A stretch of DNA of 64,000 bases. It comes from RGIG1995 sp045587445. Its GTDB lineage: Bacteria > Bacillota > Clostridia > Oscillospirales > CAG-272. The DNA is taken from NCBI GenBank assembly GCA_045587445.1, contig JAZNCH010000065.1:15384-79383 (forward strand). Direction: 5' to 3'. The notes beneath the pieces are model-generated. The model ran no database searches, was not told the origin of the DNA, and saw only the letters and a list, made by a program, of their open reading frames with translations. A program made the translations under genes and the position numbers. Shown in pieces: positions 50,701 through 59,307 of this stretch (within the stretch, counting starts at the first letter, position 1; each line of letters starts with the position of its first letter).

Positions 50701-51540
50701 ATGAAAAATGTCGGTTATTACAACGGCGAGATTGCGGCACTTGAAGATTTGAAGGTGTCCGCACTTGACAGAGCGGTATATTTTGGAGACGGCGTATATG
50801 ACGTTGCTTTTATACACAACAGAAAGCCAGTTGACCTTGACGACCACCTTGATAGATTCTACAACAGTTGTAAGCTTCTTAAAATTGAAATAGACAAAAC
50901 AAGAGAAGAGCTGGAAGCAATCTTTATGTCTCTTATTGAAAAGGCAGACGAAGAAGAGAATGATTTTATTCTCTATTGGCAGATGTCAAGAGGAACAGCA
51001 CCGAGAAACCACATATTCCCAGGCTGTAAAAAGCCCTCCCTCTTTGCATATATTACCCCCAAGAAGATAGGCGACCAGTCGAAGAAGGTTAAACTTCTTA
51101 CACAAGAAGACAACCGTTTCTATCTTTGTAACATAAAGACTATTAACCTTATCCCTAACTGTCTTGCAAGCGAAGCAGCAAAGCAGGCGGGCTGTGATGA
51201 AGCTATTTTCCACAGAGGAAATATCGTTACGGAGGGGGCTCATACCGCAAACTTTATCATAAAAGACGGCGTTGTTATAACCCACCCGCTTGACAACCTC
51301 ATTCTTCCCAGTATTACAAGAAAACACGTTCTTGAAATTTGCCGCGAACACGGCATTCCCTGCGAAGAAAGAGAATACACTCTTGACGAATTGTTTAATG
51401 CTGATGAAGTACTTATGGGTAGTACTACAACCGTTCTTCTTGCGGCTTGCGAAATTGACGGCAAAGCTGTCGGCGGAAAGAATCCCGAACTTGTAAAGAG
51501 GCTTCAGGACCTCTATTTCGAAAAACACGATATGAAATAA
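50701..51540 (+). CDS. dat: D-amino-acid transaminase (class IV aminotransferase)
   Basis: The 279-residue protein follows the fold-type IV layout. DRAVYFGDGVYDV is the substrate region, HLDRFYNSCKLL follows, and the PLP lysine is most likely in NIKTINLIPNCLA (about residue 145). EAIFHRGNIVTEGAHTANFI and VLMGSTTTVLLA are conserved. RGTAPRNHIFP is typical of D-alanine/D-glutamate transaminases (Dat) rather than IlvE, so it probably makes D-glutamate or D-alanine for peptidoglycan. Branched-chain or 4-amino-4-deoxychorismate lyase activity is less likely. It is monocistronic between a promoter and a terminator. Confidence 0.85.
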   Translation: MKNVGYYNGEIAALEDLKVSALDRAVYFGDGVYDVAFIHNRKPVDLDDHLDRFYNSCKLLKIEIDKTREELEAIFMSLIEKADEEENDFILYWQMSRGTAPRNHIFPGCKKPSLFAYITPKKIGDQSKKVKLLTQEDNRFYLCNIKTINLIPNCLASEAAKQAGCDEAIFHRGNIVTEGAHTANFIIKDGVVITHPLDNLILPSITRKHVLEICREHGIPCEEREYTLDELFNADEVLMGSTTTVLLAACEIDGKAVGGKNPELVKRLQDLYFEKHDMK

Positions 51541-51558
51541 ACCTAAAATATAAAATTT

Positions 51559-51608
51559 AAAATTGCCGATAAAAAGCAAACGAGTGTTTTTTATCGGTAA
51601 TTTTATTA
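51559..51608 (+). terminator. Terminator of the aminotransferase gene
   Basis: AAATTGCCGATAAAAA pairs with TTTTTATCGGTAATTT around a 13-14-nt loop, followed by TATTATAT. Confidence 0.8.
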
Positions 51609-51701
51609 TATACACCTCAATTAAGCAAGTACATTGTCTTGTTGAACCGATAGTCGCTATTACAGTCCCCCACAAAAGCACAAACAAAATATACATTCTT
51701 T

Positions 51702-51725
51702 ATGCATAAATACCCATTTATGCAT
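51702..51725. other. Perfect 10-bp inverted repeat, possible operator
   Basis: ATGCATAAAT, spacer ACCC, ATTTATGCAT. It lies 190 bp upstream of the argG promoter, with TTTTTTC after it. No gene is near enough for it to be a terminator. The remainder of 51609-51890 is AT-rich with no supported feature. Confidence 0.5.
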
Positions 51726-51891
51726 TTTTTCTTTTCCTCATTTTTCAACCGACAAAAACACCAATATTTGACACAATTGCAAAAATGCACAAAATAAGGC
51801 TTGCCAAAACGCTCTTTTTGGACAAAAAAAGACCCCGAACGACCATAAATGTAAACAAATTATTAAATCCAAAAATATGCTGTTTTTACCC

Positions 51892-51920
51892 TTGACAAAA
51901 TTGCATAAGGTGTGTATAAT
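51892..51920 (+). promoter_or_regulatory. Promoter of the arg operon
   Basis: TTGACA (51892-51897), 17 bp, TATAAT (51915-51920). Confidence 0.88.
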
Positions 51921-51942
51921 ATACGCATATTCAAGAAATCGC

Positions 51943-51958
51943 GTGAATATTTATTCAC
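51943..51958. promoter_or_regulatory. ARG box (ArgR operator)
   Basis: GTGAATATTTATTCAC fits the ArgR/AhrC consensus TGAAT-WWWW-ATTCA exactly. It lies just downstream of the argG transcription start and before GGAG, so bound repressor would block early elongation or initiation. A poorer half-site (CATATTCA) lies 15 bp upstream. No argR gene is in this window. Confidence 0.75.
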
Positions 51959-51980
51959 CACATAAAAGGAGTTATATATT

Positions 51981-53207
51981 ATGAATAAAGAAAACATTAA
52001 AAAAGTCGTTCTTGCATATTCCGGAGGCCTTGATACATCTATTATTATTCCGTGGTTAAAAGAAAACTACAACAACTGTGAAGTTATTGCAGTTTCCGCT
52101 AACGTTGGTCAGGCTGACGAGCTTGAAGGACTTGAAGAAAAGGCTCTCAAGACAGGTGCATCAAAGCTCTACGTTCTTGACCTTACAGACGAATACGTTG
52201 ACGATTATATTATTCCCTGCGTTAAAGCGGGTGCTGTTTACGAAGAATACCTTCTCGGCACAAGCCATGCTCGTCCCTGCATTGCAAAGGCTCTTGTAGA
52301 AATTGCACTCAAGGAAGGTGCAGACGCTGTCTGCCACGGATGCACAGGTAAGGGTAATGACCAAGTTCGTTTTGAACTTGCTTTCAAGCACTTCGCTCCC
52401 GATATGCCCATCATTGCTCCTTGGAGAGAATGGGACATCAAATCTCGTGAAGAAGAAATTGACTATGCAGAGGCACACAACATTCCTCTTAAGATAAACA
52501 GAGAGACAAACTATTCCAAGGATAAGAACCTCTGGCACCTTTCACACGAGGGTATGGATCTTGAAGATACAGGCAACGAACCTCAGTACGAGAAGCCCGG
52601 CTTCCTTGAAATGAGCGTATCTCCCGTTATGGCTCCCGATGCCCCCACGTACGTTACAATTGATTTTGAGCAGGGAGTTCCCGTAGCTCTCGACGGCGAA
52701 AAGATGACGGCAAAGAATATTATTTTGAAGCTTAACGAAATCGGCGGTGCAAACGGCATCGGTATTATCGACATCGTAGAAAACCGTCTCGTAGGTATGA
52801 AGTGCCGTGGCGTATATGAAACTCCCGGCGGCACGATTCTTTACAAGGCTCACAGCGTACTCGAAAGCATCTGCCTTGACAAGATGACACTTCACGAAAA
52901 ACAGAGAATGGCAATTACTTTTGCAGAGCTCGTTTACAACGGTCAGTGGTTTACCCCTCTCCGCGAAGCTATGAGTGCATTCGTTGACAAGACACAGGAA
53001 AAGGTTACAGGTAAAGTAAAGCTCAAGCTCTACAAGGGCAATATGATAAATGCCGGTGTTTGGTCTCCTTACACATTGTACAGCGAAGAAATTGCAACCT
53101 TCGGCGAAAGCGACTACAACCAGAAGGATGCAGACGGATTTATCAACCTTTACGGTCTTCCCATTACCATTCAGGCGCTTGTTAACAAGAAGAACAACGA
53201 GCAATAA
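51981..53207 (+). CDS. argG: Argininosuccinate synthase
   Basis: Joins citrulline and aspartate using ATP. The 408-residue protein has the PP-loop VVLAYSGGLDTSIIIPWLKE (about residues 9-28) and the family segments GTSHARPCIAKALVEIA, HGCTGKGNDQVRFEL and WHLSHEGMDLE. GGAG lies 9 nt before the ATG. First gene of argGHCJBD-F. Confidence 0.98.
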   Translation: MNKENIKKVVLAYSGGLDTSIIIPWLKENYNNCEVIAVSANVGQADELEGLEEKALKTGASKLYVLDLTDEYVDDYIIPCVKAGAVYEEYLLGTSHARPCIAKALVEIALKEGADAVCHGCTGKGNDQVRFELAFKHFAPDMPIIAPWREWDIKSREEEIDYAEAHNIPLKINRETNYSKDKNLWHLSHEGMDLEDTGNEPQYEKPGFLEMSVSPVMAPDAPTYVTIDFEQGVPVALDGEKMTAKNIILKLNEIGGANGIGIIDIVENRLVGMKCRGVYETPGGTILYKAHSVLESICLDKMTLHEKQRMAITFAELVYNGQWFTPLREAMSAFVDKTQEKVTGKVKLKLYKGNMINAGVWSPYTLYSEEIATFGESDYNQKDADGFINLYGLPITIQALVNKKNNEQ

Positions 53208-53305
53208 TAATTAAGACAAAATAATTAATAAGGGGCTGTAAAATGAGCAGTCCCTTATACCCTTTTAAATTACAAGGAATTTTAACAAGGAGTGAACTAT
53301 TCTCT

Positions 53306-54682
53306 ATGGCAAAAATGTGGGCAGGAAGAACAGTCGGCATAACAGAAAAGTTGGCTGACGACTTCAACTCATCAATAAGATTTGACTGTAAAATGTACCG
53401 CGAGGATATTACAGGCAGTATTGCACACGCAAAGATGCTTTCCAAGAGCGGTATAATTGAAGAAAGCGACAAAGATGCATTAGTTAAGGGGCTCGAAGGA
53501 ATTCTCGAAGATATTGAAAACGGCAATCTCGACTTTGACCCCGACTGTGAAGATATACATATGTTCGTTGAGCAGATACTCACCGAAAGAATCGGCGATG
53601 TAGGCAAGAAGCTTCACACGGCAAGAAGCAGAAACGACCAAGTTGCACTTGATATTCGTATGTATCTCAGAGCGAGAACAGATGAAATAATTGAAAAGAC
53701 GAACAATCTTATTGAGGCATTTACCAACAAGGCAGAAGAATATAAGAGTGCTATAATGCCCGGATATACACATCTGCAGAGAGCACAGCCCATCACTTTC
53801 GGTCATCACCTTATGGCATACGCTATGATGCTACTTAGGGATGTAGACAGACTCCACGACTGCCGAAAGAGAATGAACGTATCCCCCATAGGTTGTTGTG
53901 CGTTGGCGGGTACGACTTATAATACCGACAGAAGATACGAAGCTGAACTTCTCGGCTTCGACGGCATAACATTAAACAGCCTTGACGGTGTATCCGACAG
54001 AGATTTCAGCGTAGAATTAATGAGTGATATTGCCCTTATGATGATGCACTTATCACGTTTCTCCGAAGAGCTTATTCTCTGGTCGAGCTGGGAATTCAAA
54101 TTTGTTGAATTGTCCGATGCATACACGACAGGCTCATCTATAATGCCCCAAAAGAAAAATCCCGATATGGCAGAGCTTGTAAGAGGTAAGACAGGCAGGG
54201 TTTACGGCGATTTAATGACACTCCTTACGTCTCTCAAAGGACTTCCCCTTGCATATAACAAGGATATGCAAGAAGACAAAGAGTGCGTATTTGACTCCGT
54301 TGAGACCGTAATTATGTGCCTTGATATAACAAAGGGTATGATAGAAACGATGAATGCGTTCCCCGACAATATGTTAAAGGCTGCACAAAAAGGCTTTATA
54401 AACGCTACTGACCTTGCAGACTATCTTGTTAAAAAGGGGATGCCATTTAGACAGGCGTACAAGATTTCGGGAAGCATCGTAGCTGATTGCATAAAGAAAG
54501 AGCTTGTACTTGAAACGTATCAAATCGAAGAATACAAAAAGCACAGCGAGATATTTGAAAACGACCTTTATACAGAAATCGACCTCAAGACCTGTGTAGA
54601 AAAGAGAATCAGCGAGGGTGGAACTTCTGTAGGCTCGGTTGAGTCGCAGATAAAATACGTGAAGGAAGTGCTAAATAAATGA
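53306..54682 (+). CDS. argH: Argininosuccinate lyase
   Basis: A fumarase-superfamily enzyme of 458 residues releasing arginine and fumarate. LHTARSRNDQVALDIRM, PGYTHLQRAQPITFGHHL and GSSIMPQKKNPDMAELVRGK (the C3 signature with the catalytic serine) are present. I start it at the ATG at 53306 (AKMWAGRT...), giving the normal length. GGAG is 13 nt upstream, rather far. The frame is open upstream to 53243. Its end overlaps argC by 4 nt. Confidence 0.97.
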   Translation: MAKMWAGRTVGITEKLADDFNSSIRFDCKMYREDITGSIAHAKMLSKSGIIEESDKDALVKGLEGILEDIENGNLDFDPDCEDIHMFVEQILTERIGDVGKKLHTARSRNDQVALDIRMYLRARTDEIIEKTNNLIEAFTNKAEEYKSAIMPGYTHLQRAQPITFGHHLMAYAMMLLRDVDRLHDCRKRMNVSPIGCCALAGTTYNTDRRYEAELLGFDGITLNSLDGVSDRDFSVELMSDIALMMMHLSRFSEELILWSSWEFKFVELSDAYTTGSSIMPQKKNPDMAELVRGKTGRVYGDLMTLLTSLKGLPLAYNKDMQEDKECVFDSVETVIMCLDITKGMIETMNAFPDNMLKAAQKGFINATDLADYLVKKGMPFRQAYKISGSIVADCIKKELVLETYQIEEYKKHSEIFENDLYTEIDLKTCVEKRISEGGTSVGSVESQIKYVKEVLNK

Positions 54683-55614
54683 AAAAAGTATTTATAGACG
54701 GAAGTGCCGGTACTACGGGACTACGCATTTACGACAGACTTTCCGACAGAAAAGATATAGAACTTATCATACTTGACGATGACAAAAGAAAAGATAACAA
54801 ATACAGAAAAGAAGCGTTGAACAGTTGCGATATCGCATTCCTCTGTTTGCCCGATGATGCGGCAAGAGAGGCGATAACACTTATAGATAACCCAAACACC
54901 GCGATTATTGATACTTCAACTGCTCACAGAACAAGCACAGGTTGGGCATACGGTTTCCCCGAAATAGGAAACTTCAGAGAGAAAATCGCAAACTCAAAAA
55001 GAGTTGCAAATCCGGGATGCCACGCAAGTGGCTTCGTTGCATTGGTTCAGCCCCTCGTTAATGCAGGTATAATCAATAGCGATGCAAAGCTTTCAGCTTT
55101 TTCGCTTACCGGTTATTCGGGCGGCGGTAAGAAAATGATTGCCAACTATGAATCTGCAGAACGCTCACCTCTTCTCAAAGGTCCTCGTCAGTACGCACTG
55201 ACACAACAGCATAAGCACCTTAAAGAAATAGTATCGATATGCGACCTCGATTATGCACCCGCTTTTTGCCCCGTAGTCGGCGACTTCTACAGTGGTATGG
55301 AAGTTACAATTCCTCTGTTTGCAGACGACCTCAACGGCAATATAAACGATATAAAGAATCTATACAAGAGTTTGTACAACACCTCTATTATTCACTATGA
55401 CGAAGAAGACGAAAGCGGCTTTATGTCAGCCACTTACCTTGAGGGTTGCGACGATATGCAGATAAGCGTTAAGGGCAACGACGAAAGAGTACTTCTCATT
55501 GCAAGATTTGATAACTTAGGCAAGGGCGCATCTGGTAGCGCAATACAGAATATGAATATCCTTATTGGTATCGACGAAACGACAGGACTTAAACTTTCAA
55601 AGGAGATCAAATAA
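54679..55614 (+). CDS. argC: N-acetyl-gamma-glutamyl-phosphate reductase (short type)
   Basis: The 311-residue protein has the NADP-binding start KKVFIDGSAGTTGLRIYDRL and catalytic cysteine ANPGCHASGFVAL (about residue 115). Segments LTGYSGGGKKMIANYE and GDFYSGMEVTIPLF match the shorter ArgC class (type 2) seen in proteobacteria and some Clostridia, not the 340-residue type of B. subtilis. ATGA overlap with argH. Confidence 0.95.
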   Translation: MKKVFIDGSAGTTGLRIYDRLSDRKDIELIILDDDKRKDNKYRKEALNSCDIAFLCLPDDAAREAITLIDNPNTAIIDTSTAHRTSTGWAYGFPEIGNFREKIANSKRVANPGCHASGFVALVQPLVNAGIINSDAKLSAFSLTGYSGGGKKMIANYESAERSPLLKGPRQYALTQQHKHLKEIVSICDLDYAPAFCPVVGDFYSGMEVTIPLFADDLNGNINDIKNLYKSLYNTSIIHYDEEDESGFMSATYLEGCDDMQISVKGNDERVLLIARFDNLGKGASGSAIQNMNILIGIDETTGLKLSKEIK

Positions 55615-55617
55615 ATT

Positions 55618-56832
55618 ATGAAGACGATTAGCGGCGGCGTATGCGCGGCAAAAGGATTTAAAGCAAGCGGTGTTCATTGCGGTATCCGCAAAAACCGTAC
55701 AAAGAAAGATTTAGCACTTATTTACAGCGAAACCGTTGCAACTGCGGCAGCAACGTATACGACTAATCTTGTTAAGGGAGCACCCTTAACGGTTACAAAA
55801 AATCATATAGCAGACGGCAAGGCACAGGCGGTTATCTGCAACAGCGGTAACGCAAACACCTGTAACGCAAACGGTATTAAAGTTGCAGAAAAGATGTGCG
55901 AACTTCTTGCAAAAGAATTAAAAATCAAGTCAAGCGACGTTGTTGTTGCTTCTACAGGCGTTATCGGTCAGCCTCTTCCACTTGAACCCATTGAAGCGGG
56001 TGTAAAGCCACTCGTTGAAGCTCTTTCGGAAAACGGCGGCGACGCTGCGGCTGAGGGTATTATGACGACCGACCTCGTAAAGAAAGAGATTGCCGTTGAA
56101 TTTGAAATAGGCGGCAAAGTTTGCCGTATGGGCGGTATCGCAAAGGGTAGCGGTATGATTCATCCCAATATGGCGACAATGCTGGTATTTATCACAACTG
56201 ATGCGGCTATATCTTCAGAAATGCTTCAAAAGGCACTCTCTACTGACATAAAGAATACGTTTAATATGGTTAGTGTTGACGGAGATACATCTACAAACGA
56301 TATGGTAACAGTCCTTGCAAACGGTATGGCAGGAAATAAGGAGATAACGACCGAGGGAGAAGACTTCGATACGTTTATGAAGGCTCTTAATACAGTAAAC
56401 GTATACCTCAGCCGTATGATTGCGGGCGACGGCGAAGGAGCTACAAAGCTTCTCGAATGTTCAGTATGCGGTGCAAAAGACGAGAATAACGCAAAGATAA
56501 TTGCAAAGAGCGTTATCTGCTCAAGTCTCTTCAAAGCGGCAATGTTTGGTGCTGATGCTAACTGGGGCCGTGTTCTCTGCGCTATCGGTTATAGCGGTGC
56601 TGACGTTGACGTAAACAAAATCGACGTTTCATTTCGTTCCAACAAGGGAACTCTTGACGTTTGCAAAAACGGTGCCGGTGTTGAATTCTCGGAAGAAAAG
56701 GCAAAAGAGATACTTCTCGAAAAAGAAATTGAAATACTTGTTACTGCCGGCGATGGCGACGGCAAAGCTCAGGCTTGGGGTTGCGACCTTACTTATGACT
56801 ATGTAAAAATAAACGGTGACTATCGTACTTAA
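55618..56832 (+). CDS. argJ: Bifunctional ornithine acetyltransferase / N-acetylglutamate synthase
   Basis: Recycles acetyl from acetylornithine to glutamate and, in the bifunctional form, also makes N-acetylglutamate from acetyl-CoA. The 404-residue precursor cleaves itself at the Ala-Thr bond of MIHPNMATMLVF (about residue 188), leaving the threonine nucleophile. GGVCAAKGFKASGVHCGI and ADANWGRVLCAIGYSG are conserved. Its presence means argA and argE are not required. Confidence 0.97.
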   Translation: MKTISGGVCAAKGFKASGVHCGIRKNRTKKDLALIYSETVATAAATYTTNLVKGAPLTVTKNHIADGKAQAVICNSGNANTCNANGIKVAEKMCELLAKELKIKSSDVVVASTGVIGQPLPLEPIEAGVKPLVEALSENGGDAAAEGIMTTDLVKKEIAVEFEIGGKVCRMGGIAKGSGMIHPNMATMLVFITTDAAISSEMLQKALSTDIKNTFNMVSVDGDTSTNDMVTVLANGMAGNKEITTEGEDFDTFMKALNTVNVYLSRMIAGDGEGATKLLECSVCGAKDENNAKIIAKSVICSSLFKAAMFGADANWGRVLCAIGYSGADVDVNKIDVSFRSNKGTLDVCKNGAGVEFSEEKAKEILLEKEIEILVTAGDGDGKAQAWGCDLTYDYVKINGDYRT

Positions 56833-56850
56833 TAAAAATAGGCGGTAAGA

Positions 56851-57717
56851 ATGATGGAAAACAAAATTACAAATTTAGACAGAGCCACAATACTTACACA
56901 GGCTCTTCCCTACATAAAGCGCTATAACGGAAAAATCGTTGTAATCAAATACGGTGGCAACGCTATGATTAACGACGATTTGAAAAAACAGGTTATGGAA
57001 GATATTGCTCTTCTCTCGACTATCGGTATAAAGATTGTCCTCGTTCACGGCGGCGGTCCCGAAATAAGCGAGATGATGAACAAGGTCGGCAAAAAGGCAG
57101 AATTCGTAAACGGTCTAAGAGTTACCGACAAAGAGACTATGGATATAGCTCAAATGGTACTTGCAGGCAAGGTTAACAAGAACCTCGTAAATCTTCTTGG
57201 CACTTTAGGTGCAAAGGCTATCGGTATTTCGGGTATGGACGGCAGACTTATCGAAGCTAAGATAAAGAACGAAGCACTTGGCTACGTTGGCGAGATTACA
57301 AAGGTAAACGTTGAACCTATTATGGACCTCTTGAATCTTGGCTATATCCCCGTTGTTTCTACAATAGGCTGCGACGGAGAGGGCAACAGCTATAATATTA
57401 ACGGCGATACTGCGGCGGCATATATCGCTGGTGCTCTTCAAGCAGAAAACCTTATAATGACTACAGATATTCTTGGTCTCTTGCGCGACGTAAACGACCC
57501 ATCTACCCTTATAACAAAGGTAACGGTAAACGAAGCTAAAAAGCTTTACGAGGAAGGCGTTATTTCGGGCGGTATGATTCCAAAGGTTGACTGCTGTATC
57601 GAAGCTATTATTGAAGGCGTAAAAAAAGTTGTTATTTTGGACGGACGTGTTCCTCACTCTATTCTGGTTGAAATTTTGACCGACGAGGGTATCGGAACTA
57701 TGGTAGTAGGTGACTGA
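56851..57717 (+). CDS. argB: Acetylglutamate kinase
   Basis: The 288-residue amino-acid-kinase-fold protein has IVVIKYGGNAMIND (Lys and the first glycine loop), VLVHGGGPEISEMM (substrate loop), YNINGDTAAAYIAGAL and SGGMIPKVDCCIEAI. The N-terminal helix (ATILTQALPYIKRYNGK) suggests the hexameric, arginine-inhibited form. Two ATG codons in tandem (56851, 56854) make the exact start uncertain. Confidence 0.97.
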   Translation: MMENKITNLDRATILTQALPYIKRYNGKIVVIKYGGNAMINDDLKKQVMEDIALLSTIGIKIVLVHGGGPEISEMMNKVGKKAEFVNGLRVTDKETMDIAQMVLAGKVNKNLVNLLGTLGAKAIGISGMDGRLIEAKIKNEALGYVGEITKVNVEPIMDLLNLGYIPVVSTIGCDGEGNSYNINGDTAAAYIAGALQAENLIMTTDILGLLRDVNDPSTLITKVTVNEAKKLYEEGVISGGMIPKVDCCIEAIIEGVKKVVILDGRVPHSILVEILTDEGIGTMVVGD

Positions 57718-57719
57718 AA

Positions 57720-58889
57720 ATGAGTAATACAAAGGTTATTGATAAAGAATACATTGCCGGTACGTACAACCGCTTTCCCGTTGAAATAGTATCGGGAAAA
57801 GGCTCATACGTATATGACGAAAACGGAAAAGAATATATTGATATGGGTTCAGGCATCGGTGTTACCAGCTTTGGTATTTCCGATGATGCTTGGAAAAAAG
57901 CTGTAACAGAACAGCTCGATAAGGTTCAGCATATGTCTAACCTCTATTATACACAACCTTGCGCACAGCTTGCAAAGCTGCTCTGCGAAAAGACCGGTAT
58001 GAAAAAGGTATTTTTCAGCAACTCTGGCGCAGAATCAAATGAATGTTCTATTAAGGTTGCAAGAAAGTATGCCGCAGAGAAAAAGGGTGCTGAATATTCG
58101 ACTATAGTAACCCTCGTAAACAGCTTCCACGGCAGAACGTTGACGACTCTTTCTGCAACAGGTCAAGACCACTATCACGAACTTTTCCAACCCCTTACTC
58201 CCGGATTTGTTCATACCCCCGCCAATGACCTTGATGCTCTTATTAAGACTGTTGAAGCAAACAAGGTTGCAGGTATTATGATGGAGATTATTCAGGGCGA
58301 AGGCGGTGTTCTTCCCCTCGACGGTGAATTTGTAAAGGGCGTTGCGAAATACGCGAAAGAGAACGATATAGTTCTTATGATAGATGAGGTTCAGACCGGT
58401 AACGGCAGAACAGGTGAACTCTATGCATATATGAACTACGGAATTGAACCCGACGTTGTTTCTACCGCAAAGGGTATAGGCGGAGGACTTCCCCTCGGTG
58501 CGACTATGCTCGGTGAAAAGGTGCAGAACGTTCTCGGCTTCGGCGACCACGGTTCGACTTTTGGCGGTAACCCCATTAGCTGTGCCGGTGCTATCAGCAT
58601 TATCGAAAGAATCGACGAAAAACTCCTCTCTGATGTTAAGAAGAAAAGCGAATACGTGTTTAATGTATTTAAAGCTATGCCCGAAGTTGAGTCTGTAAGC
58701 GGTCTCGGTCTTATGATTGGTATAAAACCAAGCAATAAGACAGCCGCAGACGTTCTTAAGATTTGTATGGAAAACGGCGTTCTCTGCCTTACAGCAAAAG
58801 ATAAGATTAGACTTCTTCCCGCACTTAATATTCCTATGGAAGCACTCGAAAAAGCAGTTACAATTATCAAAAACGCCCTACTTTCTTGA
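57720..58889 (+). CDS. argD: Acetylornithine aminotransferase
   Basis: A class III PLP enzyme of 389 residues. YNRFPVEIVSGKGSYVYDEN and FFSNSGAESNECSIKVARKY are typical. IDEVQTGNGRTGELYAY carries the PLP-binding Asp, and the PLP lysine is in STAKGIGGGLPLGAT. It starts 2 bp after the argB stop. The last three codons and the TGA stop (CTA CTT TCT TGA) lie inside the 24-bp palindrome of a repeat-A element (58877-58900), so the natural C-terminus was probably replaced on insertion. Confidence 0.97.
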   Translation: MSNTKVIDKEYIAGTYNRFPVEIVSGKGSYVYDENGKEYIDMGSGIGVTSFGISDDAWKKAVTEQLDKVQHMSNLYYTQPCAQLAKLLCEKTGMKKVFFSNSGAESNECSIKVARKYAAEKKGAEYSTIVTLVNSFHGRTLTTLSATGQDHYHELFQPLTPGFVHTPANDLDALIKTVEANKVAGIMMEIIQGEGGVLPLDGEFVKGVAKYAKENDIVLMIDEVQTGNGRTGELYAYMNYGIEPDVVSTAKGIGGGLPLGATMLGEKVQNVLGFGDHGSTFGGNPISCAGAISIIERIDEKLLSDVKKKSEYVFNVFKAMPEVESVSGLGLMIGIKPSNKTAADVLKICMENGVLCLTAKDKIRLLPALNIPMEALEKAVTIIKNALLS

Positions 58890-59085
58890 AAGAAAGTAGG
58901 CAAAGAACTTTACTTCTCTGGTTTGTACGAAACCAAAGGCTCCCACTCTGGGGGAGCTGTCAGCGAAGCTGACTGAGAGGGCTTGTCTTGAAAGAACGCA
59001 GGCAAAGAACTTTACTTCTCTGGTTTGTACGAAACCAAAGGCTCCCACTCTGGGGGAGCTGTCAGCGAAGCTGACTGAGAGGGCG
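58877..59085 (+). repeat. Repeat family A, two tandem units of 102 bp
   Basis: The first unit begins with the perfect 11-bp palindrome arms of 268-291. The shared block CAAAGAACTTTACTTCTCTG starts at 58901 and 59003. Each unit contains GGCTCCC/GGGAGC and GTCAGC-GAA-GCTGAC hairpins and ends GACTGAGAGGGC. The palindrome of the second unit is degenerate. Confidence 0.9.
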
Positions 59086-59095
59086 AAAAAAATAT

Positions 59096-59170
59096 CGGGA
59101 GGAGCAAGCCCCTCCCCTACCTATCCAATAATATTAAGTACGGTAGGGGAGTGCCTTGGTGCTCCCGCGA
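59096..59170. repeat. Repeat family D: inverted repeat of about 75 bp
   Basis: CGGGAGGAGCAAGCCCCTCC, then CCTACC at the left. At the right GGTAGGGGAG, then TGCCTTGGTGCTCCCGCG. The ends pair over most of their length around an AT-rich 20-nt centre. No open frame is present. Confidence 0.75.
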
Positions 59171-59257
59171 AAAATAAACGAATCTGCAAAAACAGGCGGA
59201 TATGGAATCCACCTACAACATTGTATAAAAACCCATTATTCAAAGTTTTTGAGGATC

Positions 59258-59288
59258 CTAAGGAACTTTTTTCAAAAAGTTCCTTAGA
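59258..59288 (-). repeat. Repeat family C, copy 4
   Basis: CTAAGGAA and TTCCTTAG arms around CTTTTTTCAAAAAG, preceded by the reverse tag CAAAGTTTTTGAGGATC. Confidence 0.75.
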
Positions 59289-59307
59289 AATAAATAAGGA
59301 GATTATT

